Below are positions 36,000-44,755 of a stretch of DNA of 64,000 nucleotides, in pieces. Source of the DNA: Opisthocomus hoazin (taxonomy: Eukaryota > Chordata > Aves > Opisthocomiformes > Opisthocomidae); the NCBI RefSeq assembly GCF_030867145.1, contig NC_134433.1:15349896-15413895 (forward strand), in the 5' to 3' direction. Position numbers and translations under genes: made by a program. The notes beneath the pieces are model-generated. The model was given only the letters and a program-made list of their open reading frames with translations. It did not search any database and was not told the origin of the DNA. The stretch's first letter is position 1. Every line of letters begins with the position of its first letter.

Positions 36000-38061
36000 G
36001 TTCCCGCAGAGCCCGGCCAGCTCTCCCCGGGCTGCGGGTGGGCTCGGCCCCGCCGCCGGGGCTGCGGGCTCGGGCCCGGACGAGCTGCTAAACACGACGA
36101 AAAACCGCAAAAAACTGTCAAACTATTTTCCCCCTCTCCTCGGGCTCCGTGGCCCCCGGCCCGTGGGTGCCCCACGCCGGGACGCGCCTGTCCCGCGGGG
36201 CGGAGGGGGCCCGTGGGGAGGCCGCTCTCGGCGAGTTTTTCTTTTCGGAACCCGCTGGAAATGAAGCGCTGGCATTTTGACCTCGGGGGGGGGGGGGGGT
36301 CGAGGCGGACCTGGGGCACCCCACGATCCCCACCGCCCGGGTTAGGGGGTGATGGGGGGGGGGGCAGCCCCCCTGGGTCTGCGCCGCTGCTTCTCCGGGG
36401 TTTCGGGGGGGGGTTTGCGTGTGGTGGGGCGGGCAGGGACCCCCCGCCGGTAAATGAGCGGACGGTACGGCGGGCTCCGCTCCCCCCGCAGCCCCCCGGG
36501 AGGGGGAGGAGGGGGGGAACACAGGGGTCTGTGCCCGCCTCGGCGTCCCCGAGCCCTGCACGGAGCCGGCGGGGCGGGAGGGGGCAGGGGGATAACCAGC
36601 TGCTTTCGCTAACGCCTGGGAAAGGGGGAGTGGGGGGGTTGGGGGGGGGGGGGGGGAATCGCTGTGAAAAACCGGTGCTTGATGGACAGAAGATGCTCAT
36701 CTCCTTCCCCTCCTTCATCCCCACCGACACATGTCCCCCGGGGGCCGCGGGCAGAGGGGAGCGGTCCCCAGGCGGCAGCCCACAGCTGTCGCCTTCCCGG
36801 GCGGCCGCTCCGCTCCGCATGAGAAGCGGCCCATGTGCGGGGGGGACCGGGCGGGGGGGGCCGCTCCGGGGGGCTATCGATCCCCGGCCCAGCAGCCCAG
36901 CAGCTGGGAGGGGAGGGCGGGGGTGCGGAGAGCCCTGCGCGGCCCCGACGGGGCGGTGATGGCCGGCTCCGGCCCGGGGAGAACCGGGGAGACCCGGCGC
37001 GGGTGGGGGGGGGGGGGCAAATCGCGGGCGCGGCCCCGGGGCTGTTAAACCCCCGCGGGAGCAGCTCGGCCCCGGGGCAGCCCCGGGAACGGTCCCGCAG
37101 CTCCCCCGGCCCGGGCCGGCTCCGCACCCCGGGGAAAAGAATAAAAACCCTCCGTTTTCCTTTTTATTTTCCAATTTCTACCTCTCCAATTTTTATTCCC
37201 CCCGCCGCCCCCTCCAAGGACGAGGAAACAGAGTGCGGGAGATGTTGCGGAGCCCGGCCCCAGCCCGCAGCCCCGTGGGTCACCCCCGTTACGTCTCGTC
37301 CGCTGTTTCCCTCAGAAATCCGCGCCTGGGGGGGCCGGGGGGGTCCTGGGGCTCGGCCCGCGTCTGCCGGGAGGTGACACCTCCCCACTCCCCCCGGAGC
37401 GGCAGCTCCCGCCGGGCGGCAACGCGCGAAGGAAAGGGAAATCCCGTCCCTGCCAACCGCCCCGGACCGAGCCCCTGGAAGGGAAGAGCAAATGCGGTTT
37501 TATTTGCTAAAAAATAAAAAACAATTTTAAAAACCCAAAAGTACTTCGGCGGCGGCCGGAGCCGATCGGCCCCGGGCGGGCGCCGGCAACGGGACGGCCG
37601 CGAAGCCCCCGGCGCTGCCCCCTGCCCGGGCGGCCCCGGGACCCGCCGCCCCCTCCCCGTCGGAGCCCCCCGCACTGCCGCCCCGCCGCCCCCTCCCCGT
37701 CGGAGCCCCCGCACCTTTCCTCCCGGGAAAGGCGAGCGGCGGCGGGTCCTTCCCCCCGGCGAGACGCCCCGCACCGCTCCGCGCCCTCGGGGCCCGCCGT
37801 TTACCGACGGGGGGCGGCGGGGGAACCCCCCCCCCGCAACCCGGGAACTCGCTTGACGGCGCTTCCCCACCGCGCAGCGCCGGGAACCGGCCGTCGGGTG
37901 CCCACAGCGTAACCCTGCGGGAGGGGGGGGTGCGGGGGTGCCGGACCCCGACGAGAGTCCCCCGTTCCCGCGCACCGACGCACCTACCCGGCTGCAGCGC
38001 GCTGCGGGGCCTCGCTCCGTGCCGGGTTGCCGCGGTGCGGTGCGGTGCGGGCCGGGCGCTC

Positions 38062-38068
38062 TATAAAG
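38062..38068 (+). promoter_or_regulatory. LHX1: TATAAAG box, candidate upstream LHX1 core promoter
   Basis: A clean TATAAAG sits inside otherwise almost purely G/C sequence, which makes it stand out. It would place a start near 38093 and give a 5' UTR of about 1.2 kb. Use is inferred; no transcript data were available. Confidence 0.45.
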
Positions 38069-38188
38069 GGGGCGCGGACGCCCCGTCCGGCGGCGGGCGC
38101 GGGTGGAGTGCGGGACGGGGAAGGGGGGGGGGAAACGGAGGGGTGGGGGGCGGGTATGGAAAGGGGGGGGGGGCAACGGGCTGCGGGG

Positions 38189-38230
38189 ATTGGCCGGGAG
38201 GAGCGGTGACGTGAGCGCGCGGTGCATAAG
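38189..38230 (+). promoter_or_regulatory. LHX1: Inverted CCAAT box, CRE-like site and TATA-like element, candidate LHX1 core promoter
   Basis: ATTGGCC (inverted CCAAT) lies at 38189-38195, TGACGTGA (CREB/ATF-like) at 38207-38214 and GCATAAG (weak TATA) at 38224-38230. This order and spacing is that of a standard NF-Y/CREB promoter, with transcription expected near 38255. It competes with the TATAAAG 160 bp upstream; both may be used. Confidence 0.5.
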
Positions 38231-38440
38231 GCCGGGGCCGCGGGGCTGCCGGGAACACGCAGCGCGCCCGGCGCTGGCGGGACGGCGCGGGCAGCGCGCG
38301 CGGCGCCGCTCTCCGCCCCTGCCCTGCCCCGCGCGGCCCCGCGCGGCCCGGCCCGCGCCTGCCTCCTCCTCCTCCTCCTCCTCCTCTTCCTCCTCCTCCT
38401 CCTCCTCCCGGGCCGGAGCCGACGCCGGCAGCGCCGGGCC

Positions 38441-38500
38441 ATGCCGCGCCGGGGCGGGCCGCCGCGGGCAGCGCGCAGGGCGGTGTGCGGGGGTAGGTAG
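38441..38500 (+). other. uORF 1 in LHX1 leader (19 codons)
   Basis: ATG with G at -3, then 19 codons rich in Arg, Pro and Gly, ending in TAG at 38498-38500. It lies downstream of both candidate promoters, so it should be in the mRNA. It probably acts only through its translation; whether the peptide is conserved is unknown. Confidence 0.45.
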
Positions 38501-38650
38501 GAGCCGGGCGCGACCGTGCAGCCGAGACGTCGAGGGGGAGAGCGGGAGAGCAGGGAGAGAGAGCGAGAGGACGGAGCCGGGAGCTGCGGAGCGCCTGCCC
38601 CCCCCCCCCAACCCCCCTCCTCCCGCGTACGGACGGCAGCGAGTCGGGCC

Positions 38651-38683
38651 ATGTCGCCGCGGCAGCAGCCCGAGCCCTTCTGA
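38651..38683 (+). other. uORF 2 in LHX1 leader (10 codons)
   Basis: ATG with G at -3, ten codons (MSPRQQPEPF) and TGA at 38681-38683. It ends 16 bp before the next upstream ATG, so a ribosome finishing here is unlikely to reinitiate at uORF 3. Confidence 0.45.
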
Positions 38684-38699
38684 CCGCCGCCGGGCCTCC

Positions 38700-38792
38700 A
38701 TGTCGCGCCTTTTGTCACGACATTTTTTATTATTGTTATTATTACTGTTATTATTTTTGATTTCTCTTTGGGAAAAGCACTTTGACTCCTGA
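38700..38792 (+). other. uORF 3 in LHX1 leader: 30-residue leucine-rich peptide
   Basis: Thirty codons, with TGA at 38790-38792. Residues 1-8 are Met-Ser-Arg-rich. Residues 9-23 are almost entirely Leu/Phe/Ile, including nine consecutive Leu (10-18) from a TTA/TTG/CTG run, and the tail is short and polar (WEKHFDS). This resembles a signal-anchor segment. The initiation context is weak (T at -3). It is the last upstream ATG before the LHX1 start. Translation is untested. Confidence 0.45.
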
Positions 38793-38923
38793 CTGCTCTA
38801 CCTCAGACCTGAGAAAAACTCATCACGCTCGCTTGTTGGCTTTTGGTTCTTTGTTGGTTTTTTTCTTTTTTTAATCGTGGTTTTTAATTTTTACGAGCGC
38901 CGATCTTTCTAGCCGTTGTTCTT

Positions 38924-38956
<33 letters not shown>

Positions 38957-39319
38957 ATTACCGCTATTATTATTATTATTGTTGCTGTCGTGGTTGGCAG
39001 CAGCCGGGATTCTGCGGCCGTGCCGAAGCGCTGGTCCCCTCGGGCAGTGGGGGCTTTCTCCTGTGTATCCCTCCTAGGACGCTCCAACGAAGATTTTTTT
39101 TTTTTCTTCCTCCCTTTCTTCTCCTGCTCCTTCGCTTCTCCAAGGCTTTTAAAACAAACACAAAAAGAAAAAAAGCAAACCTACGCCAGTGTTGTCGTCT
39201 TTGAAAAAAAAAATTGTTGTTTTTATTTTTTAAATTTTTTTTTTGTTCTTTTTGTTTGGTTTTTTTTGCTTGACATCTGGGAAACCAATACCCCCCGCTC
39301 TCAGAAATAACCAAAGACA

Positions 39320-39489
39320 ATGGTTCACTGTGCAGGCTGCAAAAGGCCAATCTTGGACCGGTTTTTGTTGAATGTACTGGACAGGGCTTGGCATGTGAAG
39401 TGTGTTCAGTGCTGTGAATGTAAATGCAATTTGACAGAGAAATGCTTTTCGCGAGAAGGCAAGCTTTACTGCAAAAACGACTTCTTTCG
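39320..39489 (+). CDS. LHX1: LHX1 coding exon 1 (LIM domain 1)
   Basis: This exon has 170 coding nt from the ATG to the donor TTTCG|GTGAGT and ends after two bases of the Arg57 codon. It encodes all eight zinc ligands of LIM domain 1. The AAAGACA context before the ATG gives an A at -3 relative to the start, a good initiation context. Confidence 0.96.
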
Positions 39490-42400
39490 GTGAGTACCGG
39501 ACCCTCCCCGCCCGGAGCCGCAGCTCCTTCGTATCCAATTTTTTCATCTCCCTTTTTCCTTTCATTTATTTATTTTTATTTTCGTTCCCCCCGTTGCTCA
39601 CTGTGGCCCCCAAAAACCCCTTCCCTCCCCCGGGGCGCCCGCGGACACTCCCGCACCGCCGCTATCCCTCCAGCCCACCTCCCGGGGCCCCCCCGCCCGC
39701 CCCGTCGGGGCCCGCAGGCCGAGGCCCGGCCGCGCTTCTCTCAGCTTCCCCAAAGTCGCCTCGGAACTGCGGCCGGCGGCGCGGGAGCGGTGCGGGACGG
39801 GCCCCGCGGCGGGCGGCCCGGGGCTACGGAGCGGGGAGGGAGGTGTCCCAGCCGGTGCTGCGGAGTGGGGTGGGGGTCCCAGCCGGTGCTGCGGAGCGGG
39901 GTTTGCAGGGGCTGCCCGCGGGCCGGAGCCCGGCGTGGTTCTCCGCATGCCCGGGGGGCCGGGAAGGTGCGGTGCGGCTCGGCACGGTGCGGTGCCGCTC
40001 GGTGTGTGGCTCCGCGGGCCCGACCCCTCCCATCGGACCGAGCCGAGGCCGCCCCGGAGGGCAGCGACCCCCCCCCTCCCCCCCCCCCCCCCCCCCCCCT
40101 CAGCCCCGACGGGCTGATGGAGAGGGGCAGCGGGTACCGCCACCCGCTCCCCGCATCTTCCCCCGCGCACACCGGCGATAACGGCAAAGGCCGGCCCGGG
40201 GCCGGGAGCCCGCCGCACCCCCGCACACGGCATCGCCCCCGGCCCCGCCGCTCTGCTGCCGCTCCCCCCGGGCCCCGGGGTCGGGAGCCCGCCGTGCGGG
40301 GCCGGTGCGGAGCCGGTGCGGGTCCCCAGCGCCGGCCGAGCCGTTCCCGGGCGCTCCTCGGGCCGGCGCGCGGCCGTGACCGGTTAATGACACCTCGGAA
40401 TTTCTGCTTAATGCTTCTCCGAGTGTCGTGAATCGATGTGTCGGGGCGCGGAGGGGAAGCCCCCGACGACGCTGCCGCGGTGTTTAATTAATCCCTCAGC
40501 ACCTCACCCCCTGCCCAGACCGGGTCTTTTTTTTTTCCTTTTTCTTTCTTTTTTTTTTTTTTTTCCTTTTCTTTCTTTTTTTTTTCTTTTTCTTTTTTTT
40601 CTTTTTCTTTCTTTTTTTTTTTTTTTGTATTTCTTTTTTGTTTTTTCTTTATTTTTTTTTAACGATACCATCTCAGGCCCTCGCTCCTCAGCCAGCGAGC
40701 ACGCCGCGGAGCGATGTTTCGTTTTATTTCGTTTAATTTCGGAGCTCGGCGGGGCGGGCGCGGGGCCGGGCGGCTCCCGGGGGGTCCCCGCGGGCGGGGC
40801 GGACGCTGCTGACCCCGCACCTCGACCTCTCCCCGCAGGTGTTTCGGGACCAAGTGCGCGGGCTGCGCCCAGGGCATCTCCCCCAGCGACCTGGTCCGCA
40901 GGGCGCGGAGCAAAGTGTTCCACTTGAACTGTTTTACGTGCATGATGTGTAACAAGCAACTCTCCACCGGCGAGGAGCTCTACATCATCGACGAGAACAA
41001 GTTCGTCTGCAAAGAAGATTACCTAAATAACAGCAATACTGCCAAAGAAAACAGCCTGCATTCAGGTGAGGGAGCGCGGCCCGGGGAGGGATGACCTCGG
41101 CCCCGGCTACTCCGCGGGGTGGGAGCTGCTCCGAGCCCTTCCCCGGTCCTTTCCCCAATTCCTTTCCCGATCCCTGCTCCTTTCCTTTTTCCTCGTCTTC
41201 TCCTCTCCTTTTTCCTCGGCTTCCTCTCTCCCTCCTCCTTTCCCTTCTCCTCCTTTCCCTTCTCCTCCTTTCCCTTCTCCTCCTTTCCCTTCTCCTCCTG
41301 CTCCCTTCTCCTCCTTTCCCTTCTCCTCCTGCTCCCTTCTCCTTTCCCTTCTCCTTTCCCTTCTCCTTTCCCTTCTCCTTTCCCTTCTCCCTTTCCCTTC
41401 TCCGCGGTCCCCGTTTCCCCCCCGTCTGACCGTGCCCCGCTCTGCTCTGGCCCAGCCACCACCGGCAGTGACCCCAGCCTGTCCCCCGACTCCCAAGACC
41501 CCTCCCAGGACGACGCCAAGGACTCGGAAAGCGCCAACGTGTCCGACAAGGAGACGGGCAGCAACGAAAACGACGACCAGAACCTGGGGGCCAAGCGGCG
41601 GGGCCCCCGCACCACCATCAAAGCCAAACAGCTAGAGACTCTGAAAGCCGCCTTCGCCGCCACCCCCAAACCCACCCGGCACATCAGGGAGCAGCTGGCG
41701 CAGGAGACCGGCCTCAACATGCGGGTCATCCAGGTACCCCCCCCCCGGGGGGCACCGGTGGGTGGGTGGGGGGACCGGCACCCCGCAGCCCCCCGCGCTG
41801 CGGGACCGGGGAGAGCCCCGCCGGCGCTGGAAATCGGTTTTATCAAACTCCCCCCTCCCCAACCCAGCCGGTCGGCAGGGCTGCGGGTTTCTTTCAGAAA
41901 GTCCTAAAGAAGCTGCGCATGGTATGGAAATTAATAACCATAAATGTGAGGGGTTAATGGGTAAATAAGGATGACAATGCGCTGGGGTGATGAGGAGGTT
42001 TATAAACCCGCGGCGCTGGGGGTAATGGGGGGTTAAGGGACCATTAGAGGCGAGGTTAGATTGGAGAGGCGCAGTGTGAGGGCAATTAGGAGTAATCTTG
42101 GCGGGATAATAAGAACCAACTCCGTCGTTCTCGACCTGCGGGGACGCGGTCACGCGTGGGCTCTGTCCTGCTTGCGGTGAGGGGGAGCGCGGCGCGGGGC
42201 CGCCCCGACAGCGGAGACCCCGGGGATGGGGGGGGGGGGGGTGTGGAGTATCGTTCCCTGGCGGGGCCGGGGGAGGCGGCGGATCCCGTTCTCCCGTGAG
42301 CGGGACCCCCCGTGACCGCGTCCCCCCCCCCCCGTCCCCCCCCAGGTCTGGTTCCAGAACCGGCGCTCCAAGGAGCGGCGGATGAAGCAGCTGAGCGCGC

Positions 42401-43316
42401 TGGGCGCCCGCCGGCACGCCTTCTTCCGCAGCCCGCGCAGGATGCGGCCGCTGGTGGACCGCCTGGAGCCCGGCGAGCTGCTCCCCAACGGGCCCTTCTC
42501 CTTCTACGGAGGTGGGTGACGCTCCCCCCACCCCCACCCTCCCCCACCCCCCCACCCCGCGATGCGACGCCCGGGCTCCTCGCTCGGCGCTGCCTCCCGC
42601 CCCGTCGGGCCGTTGCCCCTTCCCTCGCCCCCCCCCGGGACCCGCCGACGGCTCAGCCCCTCGCTGCCGGGGGCGGGGGGCTGTTGCCGACGGGGCCGTT
42701 GCGGTTCGCTGCCCCCCCCTCCCTCCCCGGGGCTGGGGTCTCTGCTGGAAGGGGACCCCTGGGGATCGGCAGAGACCCCCCCCCGAGCCCCTCTCGCGTT
42801 CCCCCCCACCCTCGGGGCTCAGGGGGGCTGTGGGTGGCTTCGTGAGGCACAGCCGGTGCTGCTGGCCCCTGTGTCTTCGCCACTCGCGTCCCGCGCCTTG
42901 CGTGTTACCTCCCCTCTGTCTCTCCTCGCCCGCCAGATTACCAGAGCGAGTATTACGGCCCTGGAAGCAATTACGATTTCTTCCCGCAAGGACCTCCCTC
43001 GTCTCAAGCGCAGACCCCCGTGGATCTCCCCTTCGTGCCCTCCTCGGGGCCGCCGGGCACCCCGCTGGGGGCCATGGAGCACCCCCTGCCCGGCCATCAC
43101 CCCTCCAGCGAGGCCCAGCGCTTCACCGACATCATGTCGCACCCGCCCGGAGACTCGCCCAGCCCCGAACCCAACCTGCCCGGGTCCTTGCACTCCATGT
43201 CCGCCGAGGTTTTTGGGCCCAGTCCTCCGTTTTCCTCCATCTCGGTCAACGGCGGTGCTAGCTACGGCAATCACTTGTCCCATCCACCAGAAATGAACGA
43301 AGCGGCGGTGTGGTAG
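39320..43316 (+). CDS. LHX1: LIM homeobox 1 (LIM1), complete coding region, 5 exons
   Basis: Joined coding exons 39320-39489, 40839-41065, 41456-41733, 42346-42511 and 42937-43316 give 1221 nt, i.e. 406 residues plus TAG, the usual vertebrate LHX1 length. All four introns have GT..AG ends and the phases agree. LIM domain 1 shows zinc ligands C4, C7, H25, C28, C31, C34, C51, D54. LIM domain 2 shows C63, C66, H85, C88, C91, C94, C114, D117. An acidic/Ser-rich linker precedes the homeodomain at about residues 180-239, with the WFQNRR helix-3 motif at 227-232 (homeodomain N51 = N230). The tail is Pro/Ser/Tyr-rich and ends in AAVW. The family is a nuclear transcription factor that binds TAATTA-type sites, uses its LIM domains to bind LDB1, and is needed for head organiser, nephric duct and neuronal development. 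The start is the first ATG after the uORFs and begins the conserved N-terminus. No lesion is seen. Identification as LHX1 rather than LHX5 rests on recognising the overall sequence and on AATF as the downstream neighbour. Confidence 0.98.
39490..40838 (+). other. LHX1: LHX1 intron 1
   Basis: The first 1 kb is CpG-rich and contains two copies of a CAGCCGGTGCTGCGGAG unit (about 39849 and 39880) and a C run at about 40070-40099. Next come a TAATTAAT motif near 40485 and a T-rich polypyrimidine tract at about 40527-40661. In Xenopus an activin/nodal-responsive element is known in lhx1 intron 1; I could not pick out an equivalent by eye. Confidence 0.85.
40527..40661 (+). repeat. T-rich polypyrimidine low-complexity tract, LHX1 intron 1
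   Basis: About 135 nt of T with scattered C and a few G/A, about 180 nt before the exon 2 acceptor. It is low complexity and unlikely to be an element in its own right. Confidence 0.85.
40839..41065 (+). CDS. LHX1: LHX1 coding exon 2 (LIM domain 2)
   Basis: The acceptor is CCCCGCAG| at 40838 and the donor is TTCAG|GTGAG after 41065 (227 nt). The exon completes Arg57 and encodes all of LIM domain 2 (C63 to D117) and the start of the linker. Phase 1 at its 3' end matches the next exon. Confidence 0.96.
41160..41405 (+). repeat. CCTTCTCCTCCTTTC / CCTTCTCCTTTC tandem repeat, LHX1 intron 2
   Basis: An almost pure pyrimidine minisatellite of 12- and 15-nt units takes up most of the 390-bp intron 2 (41066-41455) and ends about 50 bp before the exon 3 acceptor. 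On the other strand it is a pure purine run, giving the open Glu/Lys/Arg-rich frames there, which I do not treat as coding. Confidence 0.9.
41456..41733 (+). CDS. LHX1: LHX1 coding exon 3 (linker and first part of homeodomain)
   Basis: The acceptor is GGCCCAG| at 41455 and the donor is CAG|GTACCC after 41733 (278 nt). The exon encodes the Ser/Asp/Glu-rich linker and homeodomain helices 1-2 plus the start of helix 3, ending in phase 0 after Gln225. This intron position, inside the homeodomain just before the WFQN motif, is shared by LIM-homeobox genes. Confidence 0.96.
41734..42345 (+). other. LHX1: LHX1 intron 3
   Basis: 612 bp with a G run near 42229-42241 and a C run just before the acceptor. 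The middle (about 41890-42120) is AT-richer than the flanks. No other feature is seen. Confidence 0.85.
42346..42511 (+). CDS. LHX1: LHX1 coding exon 4 (recognition helix)
   Basis: The acceptor is CCCCAG| at 42345 and the donor is GGAG|GTGGGT after 42511 (166 nt). The exon begins with the [12 protein letters not shown] stretch of the recognition helix and continues into the conserved Arg-rich region ([12 protein letters not shown]) that follows the homeodomain. Phase 1 at its end joins cleanly to exon 5. Confidence 0.96.
42512..42936 (+). other. LHX1: LHX1 intron 4
   Basis: 425 bp, GC- and C-run-rich, with GT..AG ends (GTGGGT ... CGCCAG). No internal feature is seen. Confidence 0.85.
42937..43316 (+). 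CDS. LHX1: LHX1 coding exon 5 (C-terminal domain and stop)
   Basis: The acceptor is CGCCAG| at 42936, followed by 380 nt to TAG at 43314-43316. It encodes a Tyr/Gly/Pro/Ser-rich C-terminal region, regarded in this family as a transactivation region, and ends EMNEAAVW. No frameshift or premature stop is present. Confidence 0.96.
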
Positions 43317-43653
43317 CTTTAAAACGAACTGGGTCGAAGTAAGTGATGATCATCTAGTCTGCTTATCGTTACGGTGTACAGAAATGAATAAATAGAACAT
43401 CTCTCCCGCCCTAAGACATTTTACCTTGGGAACGAACTGAATCCAAACGGCTCCAAGGCAAGCTTTGCTCTAGACCGGGACAATCTTCGTGTCGTGGTTG
43501 TATCGAACAAGCAAGGGGACTTTTTTTTTTTGTACCATTGACAAAGGAACTGGTGAAGCTGTACAGTAAAGTGCTGCCATGCCCGTAGGATGGCGTGAGT
43601 TTGATTACCCTGTCGGATGTCATCCTCAGAGCCACAATCCTTAGAAACTTCTC

Positions 43654-43690
<37 letters not shown>

Positions 43691-44755
43691 ATGAAGGAAA
43701 GGTCAAAGAAAAGGGGGAAAAAAAGCTTCAAGAACTCTAGCGTTCCCGGTTAAGGATGGTTCTGGCACTATGAATTTGTTTGTTAATTTTTGTCTCTCAG
43801 AAAGTTCGACGACAAGGAACTCTTTTTAGCTTCAGCCATTTCAGCCTGCTGACGATCAGGTGGGACAACTTTCTTTTTTCCTTTGTTTTTTGTTTTCTTT
43901 TCCCAAAATAGCAAATACTAAATGTTAAGCCCTCAGCACCAACTCTGCTACCTTCACAAAGCCACACATACAAAACCTCCTCACCATAGCGAAGGTCACC
44001 ACCCAGACCTCTAGCGAAAATGACTTGAAAAAAAGCAAACAGACAGAAAGTATTCTACCTTCACAGAGAGAGAAAAGCTAAACAAAAAGACTCTATTGAA
44101 CTAAAAGCAGTCAACTGTTTACGTCTAACGTTAAATTCAGGAGTTCGATGTTTTACTAACAAATCCTGTTTTAGAACCTCTTGTTCGAAAGCAAAAGATT
44201 TTGAGCAACCAACCAAAATAGTTCATTTTCTTTTCTGTAGATGTTCTAACAGACTGCAGGGCTTGTGGTTCACTGTGCTAGTTTGTAAAAGGTGTTGTTT
44301 ACAGAAGGCAAAGACAAAAACCCCGCGGAACCCAGACAGTTGCCAAATAAAGTAAATATATAGCACAAATACTGTAAGGTGCTTTGCACCAGCAACCCGA
44401 GAAGGTGTTTAGAAAGTGTGACAAGGTTAAAAACGAACCGACAAACAAACATCTTTGCTAATTTTTAGTCCTGTTGAACATTCATGGAATTGTTAATATG
44501 ACTTATATAGACCCACACAGGTTTTATTTTTGTGTCTTTAAAATAAAAGTCCAAAATATTTAAATTTTATGGTCAAATATGCAGTCAACAGCTGCTACTT
44601 TTTTCTTTATATATTAAATTTCTCATATGTCTTTTATTGTTCTGATAAACCTAAGCTTGTGTGACCTCCAGTGCATATTAGACCATTCACTGTATGAAAG
44701 AAAACATGTTGGATAAAATTTGTGCGTTTTTAATAAAATTAGAAAATCTGATGTT
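43317..44755 (+). other. LHX1: LHX1 3' UTR
   Basis: AT-rich sequence follows the TAG directly and continues without another gene to a poly(A) signal at 44732. It contains a 28-nt A run at 43658-43685 and additional AATAAA hexamers at 44346-44351 and 44542-44547 that could give shorter forms. The right end is estimated at about 18 nt past the last signal. Confidence 0.65.
44732..44737 (+). terminator. LHX1: AATAAA poly(A) signal, probable main LHX1 3' end
   Basis: A canonical AATAAA is followed within 30-40 nt by a T/G-rich stretch (TGTGTTTCATTTGATGTTTT), the expected downstream element. Alternative hexamers lie at 44346 and 44542. Confidence 0.6.

Larger units (their letters stand above)
36000..38700. 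promoter_or_regulatory. CpG-rich island over LHX1 promoter and leader
   Basis: Very high G+C with abundant CpG runs into the LHX1 leader, and CpG-rich segments recur through the gene to about 43.3 kb, as is usual for Polycomb-regulated developmental genes. Runs of 11-16 G occur on the + strand at 36285, 36354, 36641, 37005 and 38163. A 29-bp block at 37642-37670 is repeated exactly at 37682-37710. Long minus-strand open frames here are a composition effect. Confidence 0.75.
38255..39319 (+). other. LHX1: Approximate LHX1 5' UTR
   Basis: The left edge is an estimate, about 25-30 bp past the TATA-like element at 38224; if the upstream TATAAAG at 38062 is used the UTR starts near 38093. The leader moves from very GC-rich (a TCC-trinucleotide run at about 38365-38407) to T-rich with two TTA/ATT repeat blocks (about 38728-38757 and 38927-38982). 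It contains upstream ORFs at 38441, 38651 and 38700. No ATG is seen between the last uORF stop at 38792 and the LHX1 ATG at 39320. No splice site is required to connect it to exon 1. Confidence 0.55.

Noticed and set aside
35435-37174. 579-codon open frame on the minus strand, and a 470-codon one at 37289-38701
   Set aside because: Both are Pro/Gly/Arg/Ala low-complexity translations of the CpG island; stops are rare at this GC content and equally long frames exist on the other strand. No domain is recognisable.
41019-41846. Glu/Lys/Arg-rich minus-strand frame over LHX1 intron 2
   Set aside because: It is the reverse complement of the pyrimidine tandem repeat plus LHX1 exon 3.
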